Of a stretch of 64,000 nucleotides of DNA, positions 1 through 8,431 are shown in pieces (positions within the stretch are counted from its first letter, which is position 1; every line of letters starts with the position of its first letter). The stretch spans positions 1 to 64,000 of the forward strand of contig CAKSZY010000011.1 of NCBI GenBank assembly GCA_934526015.1, read 5' to 3'. This DNA comes from an uncultured Dokdonella sp. Lineage in GTDB: Bacteria > Pseudomonadota > Gammaproteobacteria > Xanthomonadales > Rhodanobacteraceae. Below the pieces are notes generated by a model, which did not search any database, had not been told where the DNA came from, and worked only from the letters and a program-made list of their open reading frames with translations. Both the position numbers and the translations under genes were made by a program.

Positions 1-60
1 AACGATTGCGAACACTGCCCGCCGCCACGCTCGATCAGATGAGCATGTCCGCGTGAATTC

Positions 61-266
61 GTGGGGAAACCTCAGGGGCAGGACGGAAACACCAGGAACG
101 CGTTTCCCCGGTGTGCCCGGTCTGCTCCGTGTTCAATCTTCCGATTTGGATCGAAGCAGAAGCAGTAGCCTGAAACACGGAGCACACGGAGAAAGCCGGG
201 GCAGGACGGAAAACTCCAGGCATGCTTTTCCTCGGTGTGCTCCGTGTGCTCCGTGTTTCAATCTTT
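61..266. repeat. Two adjacent copies of a CACGGAG/CTCCGTG inverted-repeat element
   Basis: Two units are present, about 61-140 and 171-266. Each has the same inner segment, GGGGCAGGACGGAAA, at 75-89 and 198-212, exactly 123 bp apart. Each ends with a GTGCTCCGTG-type arm followed by TTCAATCTT. The second unit also has a clear left arm (AAACACGGAGCACACGGAG), the reverse complement of its right arm, so it can fold into a long hairpin. The same type of element recurs at 39727-39823. No transposase or target duplication is visible. It looks like a non-autonomous intergenic repeat; its function is unknown. Confidence 0.7.
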
Positions 267-267
267 C

Positions 268-312
268 GGCTCTGCAGGCTCTGCAGGCTCTGCAGGCTCT
301 GCAGGCTCCGCA
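268..312. repeat. Tandem array of a 9-bp unit GGCTCTGCA
   Basis: Four perfect copies of GGCTCTGCA are followed by one variant (GGCTCCGCA). The junctions create repeated CTGCAG palindromes. The array lies between the right arm of the hairpin element and the terminator of the gene ending at 377. Such arrays change copy number by slippage; no coding role is apparent. Confidence 0.85.
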
Positions 313-320
313 GCGAGCGC

Positions 321-349
321 AAAAAAACGCCCGGTCTCGGCCGGGCGTT
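321..349 (-). terminator. Intrinsic terminator of the sigma-factor operon
   Basis: Perfect 9-bp stem (AACGCCCGG / CCGGGCGTT, 326-334 with 341-349) and a six-base loop. On the minus strand a run of seven T follows the stem. It lies 28 bp past the stop codon of the gene ending at 377, so it probably ends the lemA-M48-sigma-membrane protein transcript. Confidence 0.85.
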
Positions 350-376
350 CGTGTGGTGGAGCGACGGTGGCCGCGA

Positions 377-910
377 TCAGCTGCCGTTGAAGTCCGTGCG
401 GAACAGGCCGTCGTCGGCCGGCTGCACGGCCTCGATGCGGCTGCTGAAGATGCGGTCGACGCTGGTGAAGATGCGGTCCGGACGCGCAGCGGCTTCCATC
501 GCCGCCGCGATGGCGGCTTCCTGCTGGTGTTCGCGGTGCTGGTGCACGCCGACGATGCCGAGGGCGACCGCCAGGCAGGCGGCGAGACTGGCCCAGCGCA
601 GGCGCTTGCGCGAACGCGCATCGACCGCATGCCGCACGCGGCGATCGCCGCGTCCGTGCAGGCGCATGTTGCCCGCGGAAACTTCGGCAGCCAGCGCCTG
701 CGAGGCCGGGGCGAGCTCGCGCAACAGGCGCACGAGGTCGGTCTGCGCTTCGGAGCGGGCCAGGCGCATGGCGATCTCGTCGCGACGATCGCCGCGCAGC
801 GAGCCTTCGGCCGCGGCGACGAGGGTGTCGGCGTCGAGCAGGTCGCCGGGTCCGCCCGGAGTGCGGGTGGCGAGGCGGCGGTAGAGGCTGGAAAGGCTGC
901 GCTCAGTCAT
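377..910 (-). CDS. Small single-pass membrane protein coupled to an ECF sigma factor (possible anti-sigma)
   Basis: 177-residue protein with no confidently recognised family. Residues 1-100 are charged and probably cytoplasmic. A hydrophobic helix follows at about 103-122, then a short C-terminal part of about 55 residues that would be periplasmic. I chose the ATG giving MTERS; the longer frame would start with GTG. The start overlaps the last codons of the sigma gene, which implies translational coupling. That context and topology resemble an anti-sigma factor, but there is no zinc HxxxCxxC motif, so this is inference. A strong terminator follows. Confidence 0.65.
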   Translation of the reverse strand: MTERSLSSLYRRLATRTPGGPGDLLDADTLVAAAEGSLRGDRRDEIAMRLARSEAQTDLVRLLRELAPASQALAAEVSAGNMRLHGRGDRRVRHAVDARSRKRLRWASLAACLAVALGIVGVHQHREHQQEAAIAAAMEAAARPDRIFTSVDRIFSSRIEAVQPADDGLFRTDFNGS

Positions 911-1454
911 CGAATTCACCGTATCCCAGTTCGCGCAATCTCGACTTCAGTTCCTCGAGGCCGCGCGAGACGAGTTTTCTTGCCGCTTCGGCCGAGGTTC
1001 CGACCACATCGGCGATTTCCTGCAGGGAAAAGCCCTGCAGATGGAGCGTGATCGGCAGCCGCCGCCGTTCCGGGATCTCGCCGAGGCAGCGTTGCAGGCC
1101 GCCCATGCGTTCGCCGTCACTCGCCGACTGCTCCGGACCGACGCCTTCCTCCGGCAGCTGGCCGGGTTCGTCGTCGTCCTCGGGCAGGGGCTCCGCGGCG
1201 CGGACTTCCGCCCGGCGCAGCGCGTCGATCACCGTGGTGGCGACCACCTTCTGCACATAAGACGCATGAAAGGCCCCGGACCGGTCACGCTCGATCGCCT
1301 TCCACAGGCGGATGCGGACTTCCTGCTCGATGTCGGCAGGGTCGATGCCATGGCGGTCGAGCCGGTAGCCCTGCAGGAGGGCGCCGAGGCGATTGCCGAA
1401 GTCACGCAGGACCTGGGCCAGACGCGCATCGACACTGTCGTGGGGTGCAGTCAT
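903..1454 (-). CDS. RNA polymerase sigma factor, sigma-70 family, ECF type
   Basis: 183 residues with the two ECF modules. The N-terminal sigma-2-like region (about 20-85) contains DIEQEVRIRLWKAIE and a VVATTVIDALRR helix. The C-terminal sigma-4 region (about 125-175) contains LQEIADVVGTSAEAARKLVSRG, a helix-turn-helix that reads the -35 element. Between them is an acidic, proline-rich linker of about 35 residues. It should direct core polymerase to a dedicated regulon. It is downstream of an M48 protease gene by 55 bp and overlaps the membrane-protein gene after it, so regulation by membrane sequestration and proteolysis is plausible but unproven. Confidence 0.85.
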   Translation of the reverse strand: MTAPHDSVDARLAQVLRDFGNRLGALLQGYRLDRHGIDPADIEQEVRIRLWKAIERDRSGAFHASYVQKVVATTVIDALRRAEVRAAEPLPEDDDEPGQLPEEGVGPEQSASDGERMGGLQRCLGEIPERRRLPITLHLQGFSLQEIADVVGTSAEAARKLVSRGLEELKSRLRELGYGEFDD

Positions 1455-1509
1455 GGAAGAGCGTCGCGGCAGGGCCCGCTATGCTCCCCGAGCGCGGCGG
1501 ACTTGGCAA

Positions 1510-3507
1510 TCAGGGGATGCCGCGTGCGGGGTCGGCCGCGCTCGCCGCGGCCAGCAAGCGGCCATCCTGCAGCAGCGGCGGCAGCGGGCAATGCAGGGAG
1601 GCGCAGATCGTGCGCAGCAGTTCGGCTTCCGCGACGCTGACCCGGCCGTCGGCGCTGATCGCCTGGGTCAGCCCGCGCACCAGGCATTCCTTGCCGGCCG
1701 GCACGAGTCGGTCGAGGCGCGGCAGCGCATGATCGAGCGCCCGCGCCCAGTCCGGCGGCGGGTGATAGTCCGCACGCGCGCCCGGCAGCACTTCGTCGAG
1801 GCCGAGCAGGTAGGCGCGGCGTGCCGCAGTGGCGTCGGCGTGGCCGTGGCGGGCGACGACGGCGAAGACGTCGCGGATCTCGGCTTCGAGCTCGACCAGC
1901 TTGAGCCGGCCCATCACGCGCGACCTGGCCGGATCGAGTGCATCGATCACCTGGGTGCCGACCAGGCGGGCCAGGCAGTATTCGTCGAGACCGACGCGGC
2001 CATCGGCGTCGATCAGCTGGCGCAGCAGGATGACGAACACCTCCAGCTGCGGACGTGGCCGTCGGCGCAAGGTGGGAAAGGCGAGCGAGGCCAGCGGCAG
2101 CCGCAGCATCGGATGCAGTCCGGCCGTGCGCGCAGCGAGCAGGTCGACGAGATCGCGCGTGCCGGCGTCCTGATAGTGCTGGACGAGCCCGCGCTGGCGT
2201 TCGCGCACGCCGGCATCGTGGCCGAGCACGAGGGCGAGGACGAGGGCCATCGCCTGTTCGTGCGAGGCGGCGGCTTCGGCGAGGTCGGCCGGAATCGTCA
2301 TGTGGATCGCGGCGGCGGCGATGTAGTCGGCCGGATCGGGCTGGCCGACCTGGCCGGCGACGAGGTCCGGAGTGACTGCAATTTCCGCGCGCGCTGCCGG
2401 CAGCGGCGCGGCCGCCTCGTGCGCGCTGTCGCGGCGGCGTTCGCGCGCCGGCGCGAAGCCGCTCAGCGAGACCTCGGCGCCGCCGCTGTCCCCGACCTGG
2501 CGCGGATGGGTCCAGTCGGCGGCGATCGCGGCGAACTCCGCCTCGTCGAACTGCGGCTGCAGGCGGCGGATGCGCGCGAGCAGTGGCGGATGCGTGGCGA
2601 ACAGCGCCGAATAGCCGATGCCGTCGCCAAACAGCATGTGGGCGACCTCCTCGCCGTCGGCCGAGGCCAGGCGCGAGCCCTCGGCGAGGCCGCCGATCTT
2701 CTTCAGCGCACCGGCGATGCCGTCGCTCTGGCGGGTGAACTGCACCGCCGAGGCGTCGGCGAGGAACTCGCGCTGGCGCGAGACCGAAGCCTTGATCAGG
2801 CGCGCAAAGAACACGCCGATGTAGCCGACGAGGACGAGGGCGATGCCGAGCACGGCGATGGCCGCGCCATCACGGCTGCGTCCGCCGATGTTTTCGGCGA
2901 GCTTGCGGCCGACGATGGCGATCACGAGGATGCCGAAGGCGACCCCGAGCAGGCGGATGTTGAGGCGCATGTCGCCGTTCAGCACGTGGCTGAACTCGTG
3001 GGCGATGACGCCCTGCAGTTCGTCGCGGGTGAGCTTGTCGAGGCAGCCGCGCGTCACCGTGATGGCGGCATCGGCCGGGGCGTAGCCGGAGGCAAAGGCA
3101 TTGATCGCGGCTTCTTCCTCGAGCACGAAGATCTCCGGCATCGGCACGCCGGACGCGATCGCGATCTCCTCGACGATGTTGCGCAGCCGCCGGTAGGCGA
3201 AGTTGCCGGTGTCGCTCGGCACCGGGGTGGCGCCGAGGCCGATGGCCACCGCGCTGCCGCCGCCGCGCAGGGAGGAAATCCGGTAGAGGGTGGCGAGGCC
3301 GATCACCGCCAGCACGCCGAGACTGCTGGCGATGAGCACGCCGGCCCCCGGCAGATGGCGGCCGCTGCGCGCATCGCCGGCGAAGCCGAAGGCGAGCACG
3401 ATGACCGCATCGACCGCGGCGACGATGGCGATCACCGCGAGGGTGAACAGCACGAGCATGCGGCGCGTCTGCCGGCGCGCAAGCTCCTGGTGGGCGAAGA
3501 AGTTCAT
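1510..3507 (-). CDS. M48-family integral-membrane zinc metalloprotease (HtpX-like)
   Basis: 665 residues. Two hydrophobic N-terminal segments are followed by the M48 catalytic site HEFSH (about 170-174), further membrane segments and a downstream EFLADASA element that supplies the third zinc ligand. The family cleaves membrane or misfolded proteins. At this length it is over twice HtpX; the extra C-terminal half is alanine/arginine-rich with no recognised domain. The start MNFFAHQE is preferred over an in-frame ATG eight codons upstream because a GGAG lies at correct spacing. It follows the LemA gene by 58 bp, a common LemA-M48 pairing. Confidence 0.85.
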   Translation of the reverse strand: MNFFAHQELARRQTRRMLVLFTLAVIAIVAAVDAVIVLAFGFAGDARSGRHLPGAGVLIASSLGVLAVIGLATLYRISSLRGGGSAVAIGLGATPVPSDTGNFAYRRLRNIVEEIAIASGVPMPEIFVLEEEAAINAFASGYAPADAAITVTRGCLDKLTRDELQGVIAHEFSHVLNGDMRLNIRLLGVAFGILVIAIVGRKLAENIGGRSRDGAAIAVLGIALVLVGYIGVFFARLIKASVSRQREFLADASAVQFTRQSDGIAGALKKIGGLAEGSRLASADGEEVAHMLFGDGIGYSALFATHPPLLARIRRLQPQFDEAEFAAIAADWTHPRQVGDSGGAEVSLSGFAPARERRRDSAHEAAAPLPAARAEIAVTPDLVAGQVGQPDPADYIAAAAIHMTIPADLAEAAASHEQAMALVLALVLGHDAGVRERQRGLVQHYQDAGTRDLVDLLAARTAGLHPMLRLPLASLAFPTLRRRPRPQLEVFVILLRQLIDADGRVGLDEYCLARLVGTQVIDALDPARSRVMGRLKLVELEAEIRDVFAVVARHGHADATAARRAYLLGLDEVLPGARADYHPPPDWARALDHALPRLDRLVPAGKECLVRGLTQAISADGRVSVAEAELLRTICASLHCPLPPLLQDGRLLAAASAADPARGIP

Positions 3508-3565
3508 CGCCGGCTCCGTGACTGCCTGCACGCCGGCGCCGCGCGGCCCCGGCCGGGCGGCAGGC

Positions 3566-4153
3566 TCAGGTGAACGAGACCTTCACCGGTTCGCGCTTCT
3601 CCGGCGCCTCGATCTCGAGCAGCTGCGCGGCCTGGAAGGCGAACATGTTGGCGATGATCGAGTTCGGGAAGATCTCGCGTCGGGTGTTGTAGCCCATCAC
3701 CGCATCGTTGTAGGCCTGGCGCGCAAACGCGACCTTGTTCTCGGTCGAGGTCAGCTCCTCGCTGAGCTGCATCATGTTCTGGTTGGCCTTGAGGTCCGGA
3801 TAGGCCTCGGACAGGGCGAACAGGCGGCCAAGGGTCTGCGTCAGCGCGTTCTCGGCGCCGGCCAGCTGCTGCATCGCGGCGGCGTCGCCGGGATTGGACT
3901 TGGCCGCCGACAGCCCCGACATCGCCGAGTTGCGTGCCTGAATGACCGCATCGAGGGTTTCCCGCTCGTGCTTCATGTAGCCTTTGGCGGTCTCGACGAG
4001 ATTCGGGATGAGGTCGTGGCGGCGGGTCAGTTGCACGTCGATCTGGGCGAACGCATTCTTGTAGGCGTTGCGCGCGGCGATCAGGCCGTTGTAGATGCCG
4101 ATTGCGAAAAGGGCCAGCGCGGCGATGATGGCAAGGACGATGATCAGACCCAT
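3566..4153 (-). CDS. LemA family protein
   Basis: 195 residues: a single N-terminal membrane anchor (about 2-22), then a helical domain with family hallmarks NAYKNAFAQIDVQLTRRHDL and LIPNLVETAKGYMKHE. LemA proteins are membrane-anchored four-helix proteins of unclear biochemical role, very often beside M48 peptidases or TPM-domain proteins, as here. The start MGLIIV is supported by GGAGGGG six to seven bases upstream; a longer frame has no such site. It is the likely first gene of the operon ending at the terminator near 321. Confidence 0.9.
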   Translation of the reverse strand: MGLIIVLAIIAALALFAIGIYNGLIAARNAYKNAFAQIDVQLTRRHDLIPNLVETAKGYMKHERETLDAVIQARNSAMSGLSAAKSNPGDAAAMQQLAGAENALTQTLGRLFALSEAYPDLKANQNMMQLSEELTSTENKVAFARQAYNDAVMGYNTRREIFPNSIIANMFAFQAAQLLEIEAPEKREPVKVSFT

Positions 4154-4224
4154 TTCACCCCTCCGGAAATGTGCCGGAAACCGTTGGCGGCACGTATGAT
4201 TTCGAGCATAGCACGCACCATCGG

Positions 4225-5532
4225 ATGTCACCGGACGTCACCTTGAAACGCTTCCTGCACGCCATTTCCGTCCTTTCCATCGTGATTGCATGGAGCGTCA
4301 CTGCCGGGGTTTCCGAAGCCGCCGCCGGGGCCAAGGCGCGGCGCGCGGCGAAGCCGGCGGTGGCGACCCCGCGGCCGCCGCCGCCGCGCGTCGATGCGTC
4401 CGCGATCGCCACCGACGTCGCTGCGGTGGCCGACGACTTCGGGCTGTGGGTGGAGCGCCTCGCCGCAGGCGACCAGGTGGCGGGCCTGGCGGTGGCGGTG
4501 GTCAAGGACAGCGAGGTCGTCTACGAAGGCACCTTCGGACATGCCGACCGGGTGGCGAATACGCCGGTCACGCCGACCACGGTGTTCCGCCTCGCCTCGC
4601 TGTCGAAGGGCTTCGCCACGACCCTCGCCGGCCTCATGGTCGACGACGGCCGCATGAGCTGGGACACGCGCGTGGCCGGCGTGCTGCCGACCTTCGGACT
4701 GGCCGATGCCGACGGCGGCCAGCGCCTCACCGTGCGCGACATCCTCAGTCATCGGGTCGGCCTGCCGCACAACACCTATGACCGCCTGATCGAACAGGCC
4801 GAACCCTATCCGCTGCTGGTCGAGCGCCTGCGCGAGGTGTCGCCGACCTGCGGCGTCGGCGACTGTTACGGCTACCAGAACATCGCCTTCAGCCTGATCG
4901 GCGACGTCACCTATGCGCTGACCGGGGACTTCTTCCACCACCTCGTCGAGAAGCGCCTGTTCCATCCGCTCGGCATGACCGGCGCGACCTACGGACTCGA
5001 GGCGCTGCGCAGTTCGGCTTCGTGGGCGCGTCCGCACCAGCGCGTGCGCAAGGCCTGGGTTCCGTTCGAGCCGAACGCGAACTACTACCACCTGCCGCCG
5101 GCGGCCGGCGCCAACGCCAGTCTGCGCGACATGGAGCAATGGCTGGTCGCGCAGATGGGCGGGCGGGTGGACGTGCTGCCGCTGCCGCTGCTCGACGAAC
5201 TGCATGCGCCGCTGGTGGCGACGCCACGCGATGCCGGCCTCACGCCGTGGCGGCGCGAACGCCTGCTCGATGCCCGCTACGCGCTTGGCTGGCGCGTGTT
5301 CGACTATGCCGGCGAGCCGATGGTGTTCCATGCCGGAGCGGTGAAGGGCTATCGCGCGGTGATCGGCTTCCTGCCGAACCACCGCCTCGGCCTGGTCATG
5401 ATGTGGAACTGCGAGTCGCCGGTACCGAACGGCCTGCTGCCGATGCTGTTCGACCGCTATCTCGGCCTGCCGCAGGTGGACTGGGCCGGAATCGGCGAAG
5501 GCGACGCGGGGGCGAGCGCCAGCGGCGGCTGA
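4225..5532 (+). CDS. Secreted serine hydrolase of the beta-lactamase (class C / PBP4*) family
   Basis: 435 residues. An N-terminal signal segment (VLSIVIAWSVTAGVSEA) is followed by an alanine/proline-rich stretch and the serine-hydrolase fold. The nucleophile motif SLSK is at about residue 125, a Tyr-Gln-Asn (YQN) fits the second motif, and HAG near the C-terminus takes the KTG position. The family includes esterases, D-aminopeptidases and peptidoglycan-acting enzymes, so beta-lactam hydrolysis cannot be assumed. The start is uncertain: ATG at 4225 or TTG at 4243. It is divergent from lemA. Confidence 0.85.
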   Translation: MSPDVTLKRFLHAISVLSIVIAWSVTAGVSEAAAGAKARRAAKPAVATPRPPPPRVDASAIATDVAAVADDFGLWVERLAAGDQVAGLAVAVVKDSEVVYEGTFGHADRVANTPVTPTTVFRLASLSKGFATTLAGLMVDDGRMSWDTRVAGVLPTFGLADADGGQRLTVRDILSHRVGLPHNTYDRLIEQAEPYPLLVERLREVSPTCGVGDCYGYQNIAFSLIGDVTYALTGDFFHHLVEKRLFHPLGMTGATYGLEALRSSASWARPHQRVRKAWVPFEPNANYYHLPPAAGANASLRDMEQWLVAQMGGRVDVLPLPLLDELHAPLVATPRDAGLTPWRRERLLDARYALGWRVFDYAGEPMVFHAGAVKGYRAVIGFLPNHRLGLVMMWNCESPVPNGLLPMLFDRYLGLPQVDWAGIGEGDAGASASGG

Positions 5533-5624
5533 AAGCCCGCCGGAGCCGCGCACGGGTGCGCAAAGGCGCCGGCGTTTGCCGTAGGATTCCGCCCGTTGAA
5601 GGACCACCTGCAAACCTGGGCGGG

Positions 5625-6254
5625 ATGACCGACATGCTGATCGCCGAACAATTCATGCTGGTCAGCATCGAACCGGTCAAGGGCGTGTTCGAGAGCTCGC
5701 GCAGCCACCTCGATGTCGACACGCTGGCATCCGCCGCATTGCTGCTCGACCTTGCCGAACAGAAGCGCCTGCGCTTCAACGCCGGCTATGTGGCGATCGA
5801 CACCGACCTGCCGGCCGGTCACGCCCAGCTCGCCGCGGCCTCGCAGGCCTTGTCCGGGCATCCGATCCGCGTCGATGCGGCGGTGGAACTGCTGGTGGCG
5901 CGCATGTCGCCGGTCGCCGACAAGATGCTCGACAACCTGTTCCGCCGCGATGTCCTGCATCGCACGCGGGTTTCCTGGTGGCCGGGGTCCGGGCGGCGCC
6001 ATCCGCTGCGTTCGCTGCAGGCACGCAACGAAGTCATCGCCGGCTTGCGCGAGGCGACCGCGGCACACCTGCCGAGCTTGCGTGGCACCGGCCTGCTGAT
6101 GCTCGTCGATCTGGCCGGGCGCTTGCCGCACGTGCTCGATGCGGCACACCACGAGGCCGCATTGCAGCGGCTCGATGCGCTGGCCGGCAGCCATGGCGAC
6201 GACACCGCCGACACGCGCCTGCTCGGCGCGCTGCGCCGCACCCTGCTGGAGTGA
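5625..6254 (+). CDS. GPP34 (GOLPH3/VPS74-like) family protein
   Basis: 209 residues. The N-terminus (MLIAEQFMLVSIEPVKGVFE) and the following LASAALLLDLAEQKRLRF match the opening helices of GPP34 proteins. These bind phosphoinositides in eukaryotic Golgi; their bacterial role is unknown. Further down a DVLHRTRVSWWPGSGRRHPL segment resembles the basic loop before the C-terminal helices. The start is ATG at 5625, with an in-frame ATG nine bases later as alternative. It stands alone 92 bp after the serine hydrolase, with no terminator between. Assignment is by recognised pattern, not search. Confidence 0.7.
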   Translation: MTDMLIAEQFMLVSIEPVKGVFESSRSHLDVDTLASAALLLDLAEQKRLRFNAGYVAIDTDLPAGHAQLAAASQALSGHPIRVDAAVELLVARMSPVADKMLDNLFRRDVLHRTRVSWWPGSGRRHPLRSLQARNEVIAGLREATAAHLPSLRGTGLLMLVDLAGRLPHVLDAAHHEAALQRLDALAGSHGDDTADTRLLGALRRTLLE

Positions 6255-6321
6255 ACGATCGCCGGCGCGCGTGCGCGGCGGCGAGCCGCGGGCGGCGTGG
6301 GGCCACCCGCGGCGGTTGCCT

Positions 6322-7338
6322 TCAGTCGAGCTTGAACTCGATGCGGCGACGCAGGGTCGAGCTGACCGGCGTGCCGTTTTCCAGGCGCGGACGATAGGTC
6401 GAGCGCTCGATCGAGCGGATCGCTTCGCGGTCGAACATGCGCGGTGGATCGGAGCGCACGATGCGCGCATTGGTGACCTGGCCGTCCGAGGTCACGGTGA
6501 ACTCGACTTCCGCCCAGCCTTCGGTGCGCGCACGCGCGGCCTGCGCCGGATAGGTCGGCGCGGCCGGCTGGATGACGGTGGCGTCGCGCGTTTCGCCTCC
6601 CGCGGGAGCCGCGGCGACCGGTGCCGGCGGCGGCGGGGGTTCGGCCGGCGCCGGTGCCGGGCTGGCGGCCGGGGGCGGCGTCGTCGTCGCGGCCGTGGTT
6701 TCGGCCGGCGTCGCCGCCGGAGCGGAACTCGCCGCCGGTGCTGCTTCGGCCGGACGCGCGGCCGCGGCTGCGGCCGCCGCGGCGGCTGCGGCCGCCTGTG
6801 CCTGTTCGCGCTCGACCAGCTTGCGCTTGGCGTCGAGCTTGCTGCGCAGGATGGTCAGCGTGTAGTTGTTCGGATCGGCACGGGTGAGCTGCTCGATGAT
6901 GTGGGAAGCCTCATCGAGCTCGCCGGCGGTGATGGCCTGTTCGGCAGTGCCGCTGGCAAACGGGAACAGTTCACGCAGGGCATCCTGCGCGCCGCTGTTG
7001 GCGGGGTCCTTGGCGAGGATCGCGAGATAGAACTCGAGGGCGTTGTTGCCGGGCGGGGCGACCATGCGCTGCTCCGCCAGCGCCTTGCGCGCCTCGCGAT
7101 AGAGCTGGTCGACGCTGAGTTCCTCGACGGCCGGGGAAATGACCGGTGCCGGCTCGGCCGATTCGGCCGGAGTCGCGCGCGTGGCCGCCGGCGTGGCGGT
7201 GGCCGGCGTGCCCTCGCCGCCGCGCATGGCGAACCACGCGCCGGCGCCGACGAGGATGGCAAGGATGACGATACCCGCGATGATCTTCGGTGCTGCGGAA
7301 CCGCGCTGGGAATCCCGGAATGCTTTCAACGCCATCAT
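6322..7338 (-). CDS. TonB-like energy transducer / TonB C-terminal domain protein
   Basis: 338 residues. A short cytoplasmic start and a membrane segment (about 19-42, IIAGIVILAILVGAGAWFAM) precede a helical periplasmic stretch, then an alanine-rich and proline-rich spacer (about 165-255). The typical TonB C-terminal domain ends the protein (PTYPAQAARARTEGWAEVEF, then VVRSDPP-like and FDREAIRSI elements, about 260-338). It should couple the proton-motive force of ExbBD to outer-membrane receptors such as the BtuB encoded here, although exbBD is not in the window. Two consecutive ATG codons exist; the second has better spacing from GAAGG. Confidence 0.85.
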   Translation of the reverse strand: MMALKAFRDSQRGSAAPKIIAGIVILAILVGAGAWFAMRGGEGTPATATPAATRATPAESAEPAPVISPAVEELSVDQLYREARKALAEQRMVAPPGNNALEFYLAILAKDPANSGAQDALRELFPFASGTAEQAITAGELDEASHIIEQLTRADPNNYTLTILRSKLDAKRKLVEREQAQAAAAAAAAAAAAARPAEAAPAASSAPAATPAETTAATTTPPPAASPAPAPAEPPPPPAPVAAAPAGGETRDATVIQPAAPTYPAQAARARTEGWAEVEFTVTSDGQVTNARIVRSDPPRMFDREAIRSIERSTYRPRLENGTPVSSTLRRRIEFKLD

Positions 7339-7694
7339 GTGCCTTCACCCGCTCGTAAGGATGGGCCGCGACGCGTCGAACGACATCAAGGCGAGGCCGA
7401 CGATTGCGTCGGCAGGCAGGGTGGCCACAGCGTTCGGGCAGGCAGGGCGCCTGCGCGGCTGTGTCGTCGCGGCTTCCTGCCGAACCCGATTCCCTGTGGA
7501 AAATGACCGGCCCCCGGACCGCCCCATGTCATTCTGCGCACGGATGGCCGAACGATACCCGGTTTTCCGTGGCATGTCATACCGCCGCACGCCCTGTCGT
7601 GCGTGCGCAGCCGTCCATGCGGCCTTCAGGCGCCGCATGCAAGCCTTGGCGGGCGCATTGCGCGAATCCGCAGCCCATCGACGAGGACTTTCCC
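7339..7694. other. Intergenic region between divergent tonB-like and DUF883 genes
   Basis: 356 bp that must carry the promoters of both divergent genes. I see no convincing -35/-10 pair, no terminator and no repeat. A minus-strand reading frame (7345-7707) lacks a ribosome binding site and family features and was rejected. Confidence 0.5.
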
Positions 7695-7964
7695 ATGAGC
7701 CAGGCACGCGAACCCCGCGACACCATTGATTCCGTCACCGCCGGCGCCGACGAGGCCGTGCGCAGCGCCCGGCGCTTCGGCGAACGCCTGCGCGCCAATG
7801 GCGCACGCCTGCAGGACGAACTCGGCGACGCCGGCGATCGACTTGCCGAAGGGACGCGGCGGATCGCCGACGTGGCCGCCGAGCAGATCCGGGCCCACCC
7901 GCTCGCCGCGTTCGGCATCGCGTTCGCCGCCGGCATCCTCGCCACGCGTCTGCTGCGTCGCTGA
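7695..7964 (+). CDS. DUF883 / ElaB-YqjD family membrane-anchored protein
   Basis: 89 residues: an amphipathic, charged helix region rich in Ala, Arg, Asp and Glu, then a C-terminal hydrophobic anchor (HPLAAFGIAFAAGILATRLL). The E. coli members YqjD/ElaB are inner-membrane, ribosome-associated proteins of stationary phase. The start is backed by GAGGA eight bases upstream of MSQAREP. It is the first of three closely spaced genes arranged like yqjD-yqjE-yqjK. Confidence 0.85.
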   Translation: MSQAREPRDTIDSVTAGADEAVRSARRFGERLRANGARLQDELGDAGDRLAEGTRRIADVAAEQIRAHPLAAFGIAFAAGILATRLLRR

Positions 7965-7972
7965 CCGGCACG

Positions 7973-8431
7973 ATGCCGCCGGCATCCGATCCGCCGCAGT
8001 CGGGTCCCCGCGCCGAAGCGGGTGACCTCTTGCATGCGGCACGCGAAGTGCTGCACGGCACGCTCGAGGTGGCCGAAGCCTCGCTCGCGCTGCTGCGCGC
8101 CGAACTCGGGCTGGCGCGCAGCAGCGCGGTGAACCTGGTCTGGCTTGCCTTCGTGCTGGTGTTCCTCGGTGTGGGCGCGTGGCTGGCCACCAGCGCGGCG
8201 ATCGCCGTCGGCCTCTGGCAGCTGACCGGCAATGCCTTCGCCGGCATCGGCGTCGTCGCGCTGGGCAATCTCGCCGGCGTCGCCTTCGTGCTCGCCGCCA
8301 TGCGGCGTTGCTGGCGCGATCTCGGCCTGCCACGCACGCGGGAACTGGTGCGCGGCCTGCAGGCCCCGTCGAGCGACCGACCGCCGCGCGCCAGCGCAGG
8401 CGGCAACACCGCCCCCGAGGAGACGGCATGA
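7973..8431 (+). CDS. Phage-holin-family (YqjE-like) inner-membrane protein
   Basis: 152 residues. An N-terminal amphipathic part (about 18-48) is followed by two membrane segments (about 53-80 and 85-108) separated by a short turn, and a hydrophilic C-terminus. This is the layout of the PF07332 holin-superfamily III / YqjE group. The gene begins nine bases after the DUF883 gene. Its stop overlaps the next start (ATGA), indicating a translationally coupled operon. Confidence 0.8.
   Translation: MPPASDPPQSGPRAEAGDLLHAAREVLHGTLEVAEASLALLRAELGLARSSAVNLVWLAFVLVFLGVGAWLATSAAIAVGLWQLTGNAFAGIGVVALGNLAGVAFVLAAMRRCWRDLGLPRTRELVRGLQAPSSDRPPRASAGGNTAPEETA

Larger units (their letters stand above)
1..376. 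other. Gene-free left edge of window
   Basis: No coding region is credible here; the reading frames that cross it are low-complexity translations of repeats. It holds two adjacent copies of a CACGGAG hairpin element, a nine-base tandem array and a terminator, each listed separately. Bases 1-60 show nothing recognisable; a gene may end just left of the window. Confidence 0.7.

Noticed and set aside
7345..7707. 120-residue minus-strand gene upstream of the TonB-like gene
   Set aside because: No ribosome binding site, no recognisable features, and it would overlap the start of the DUF883 gene.
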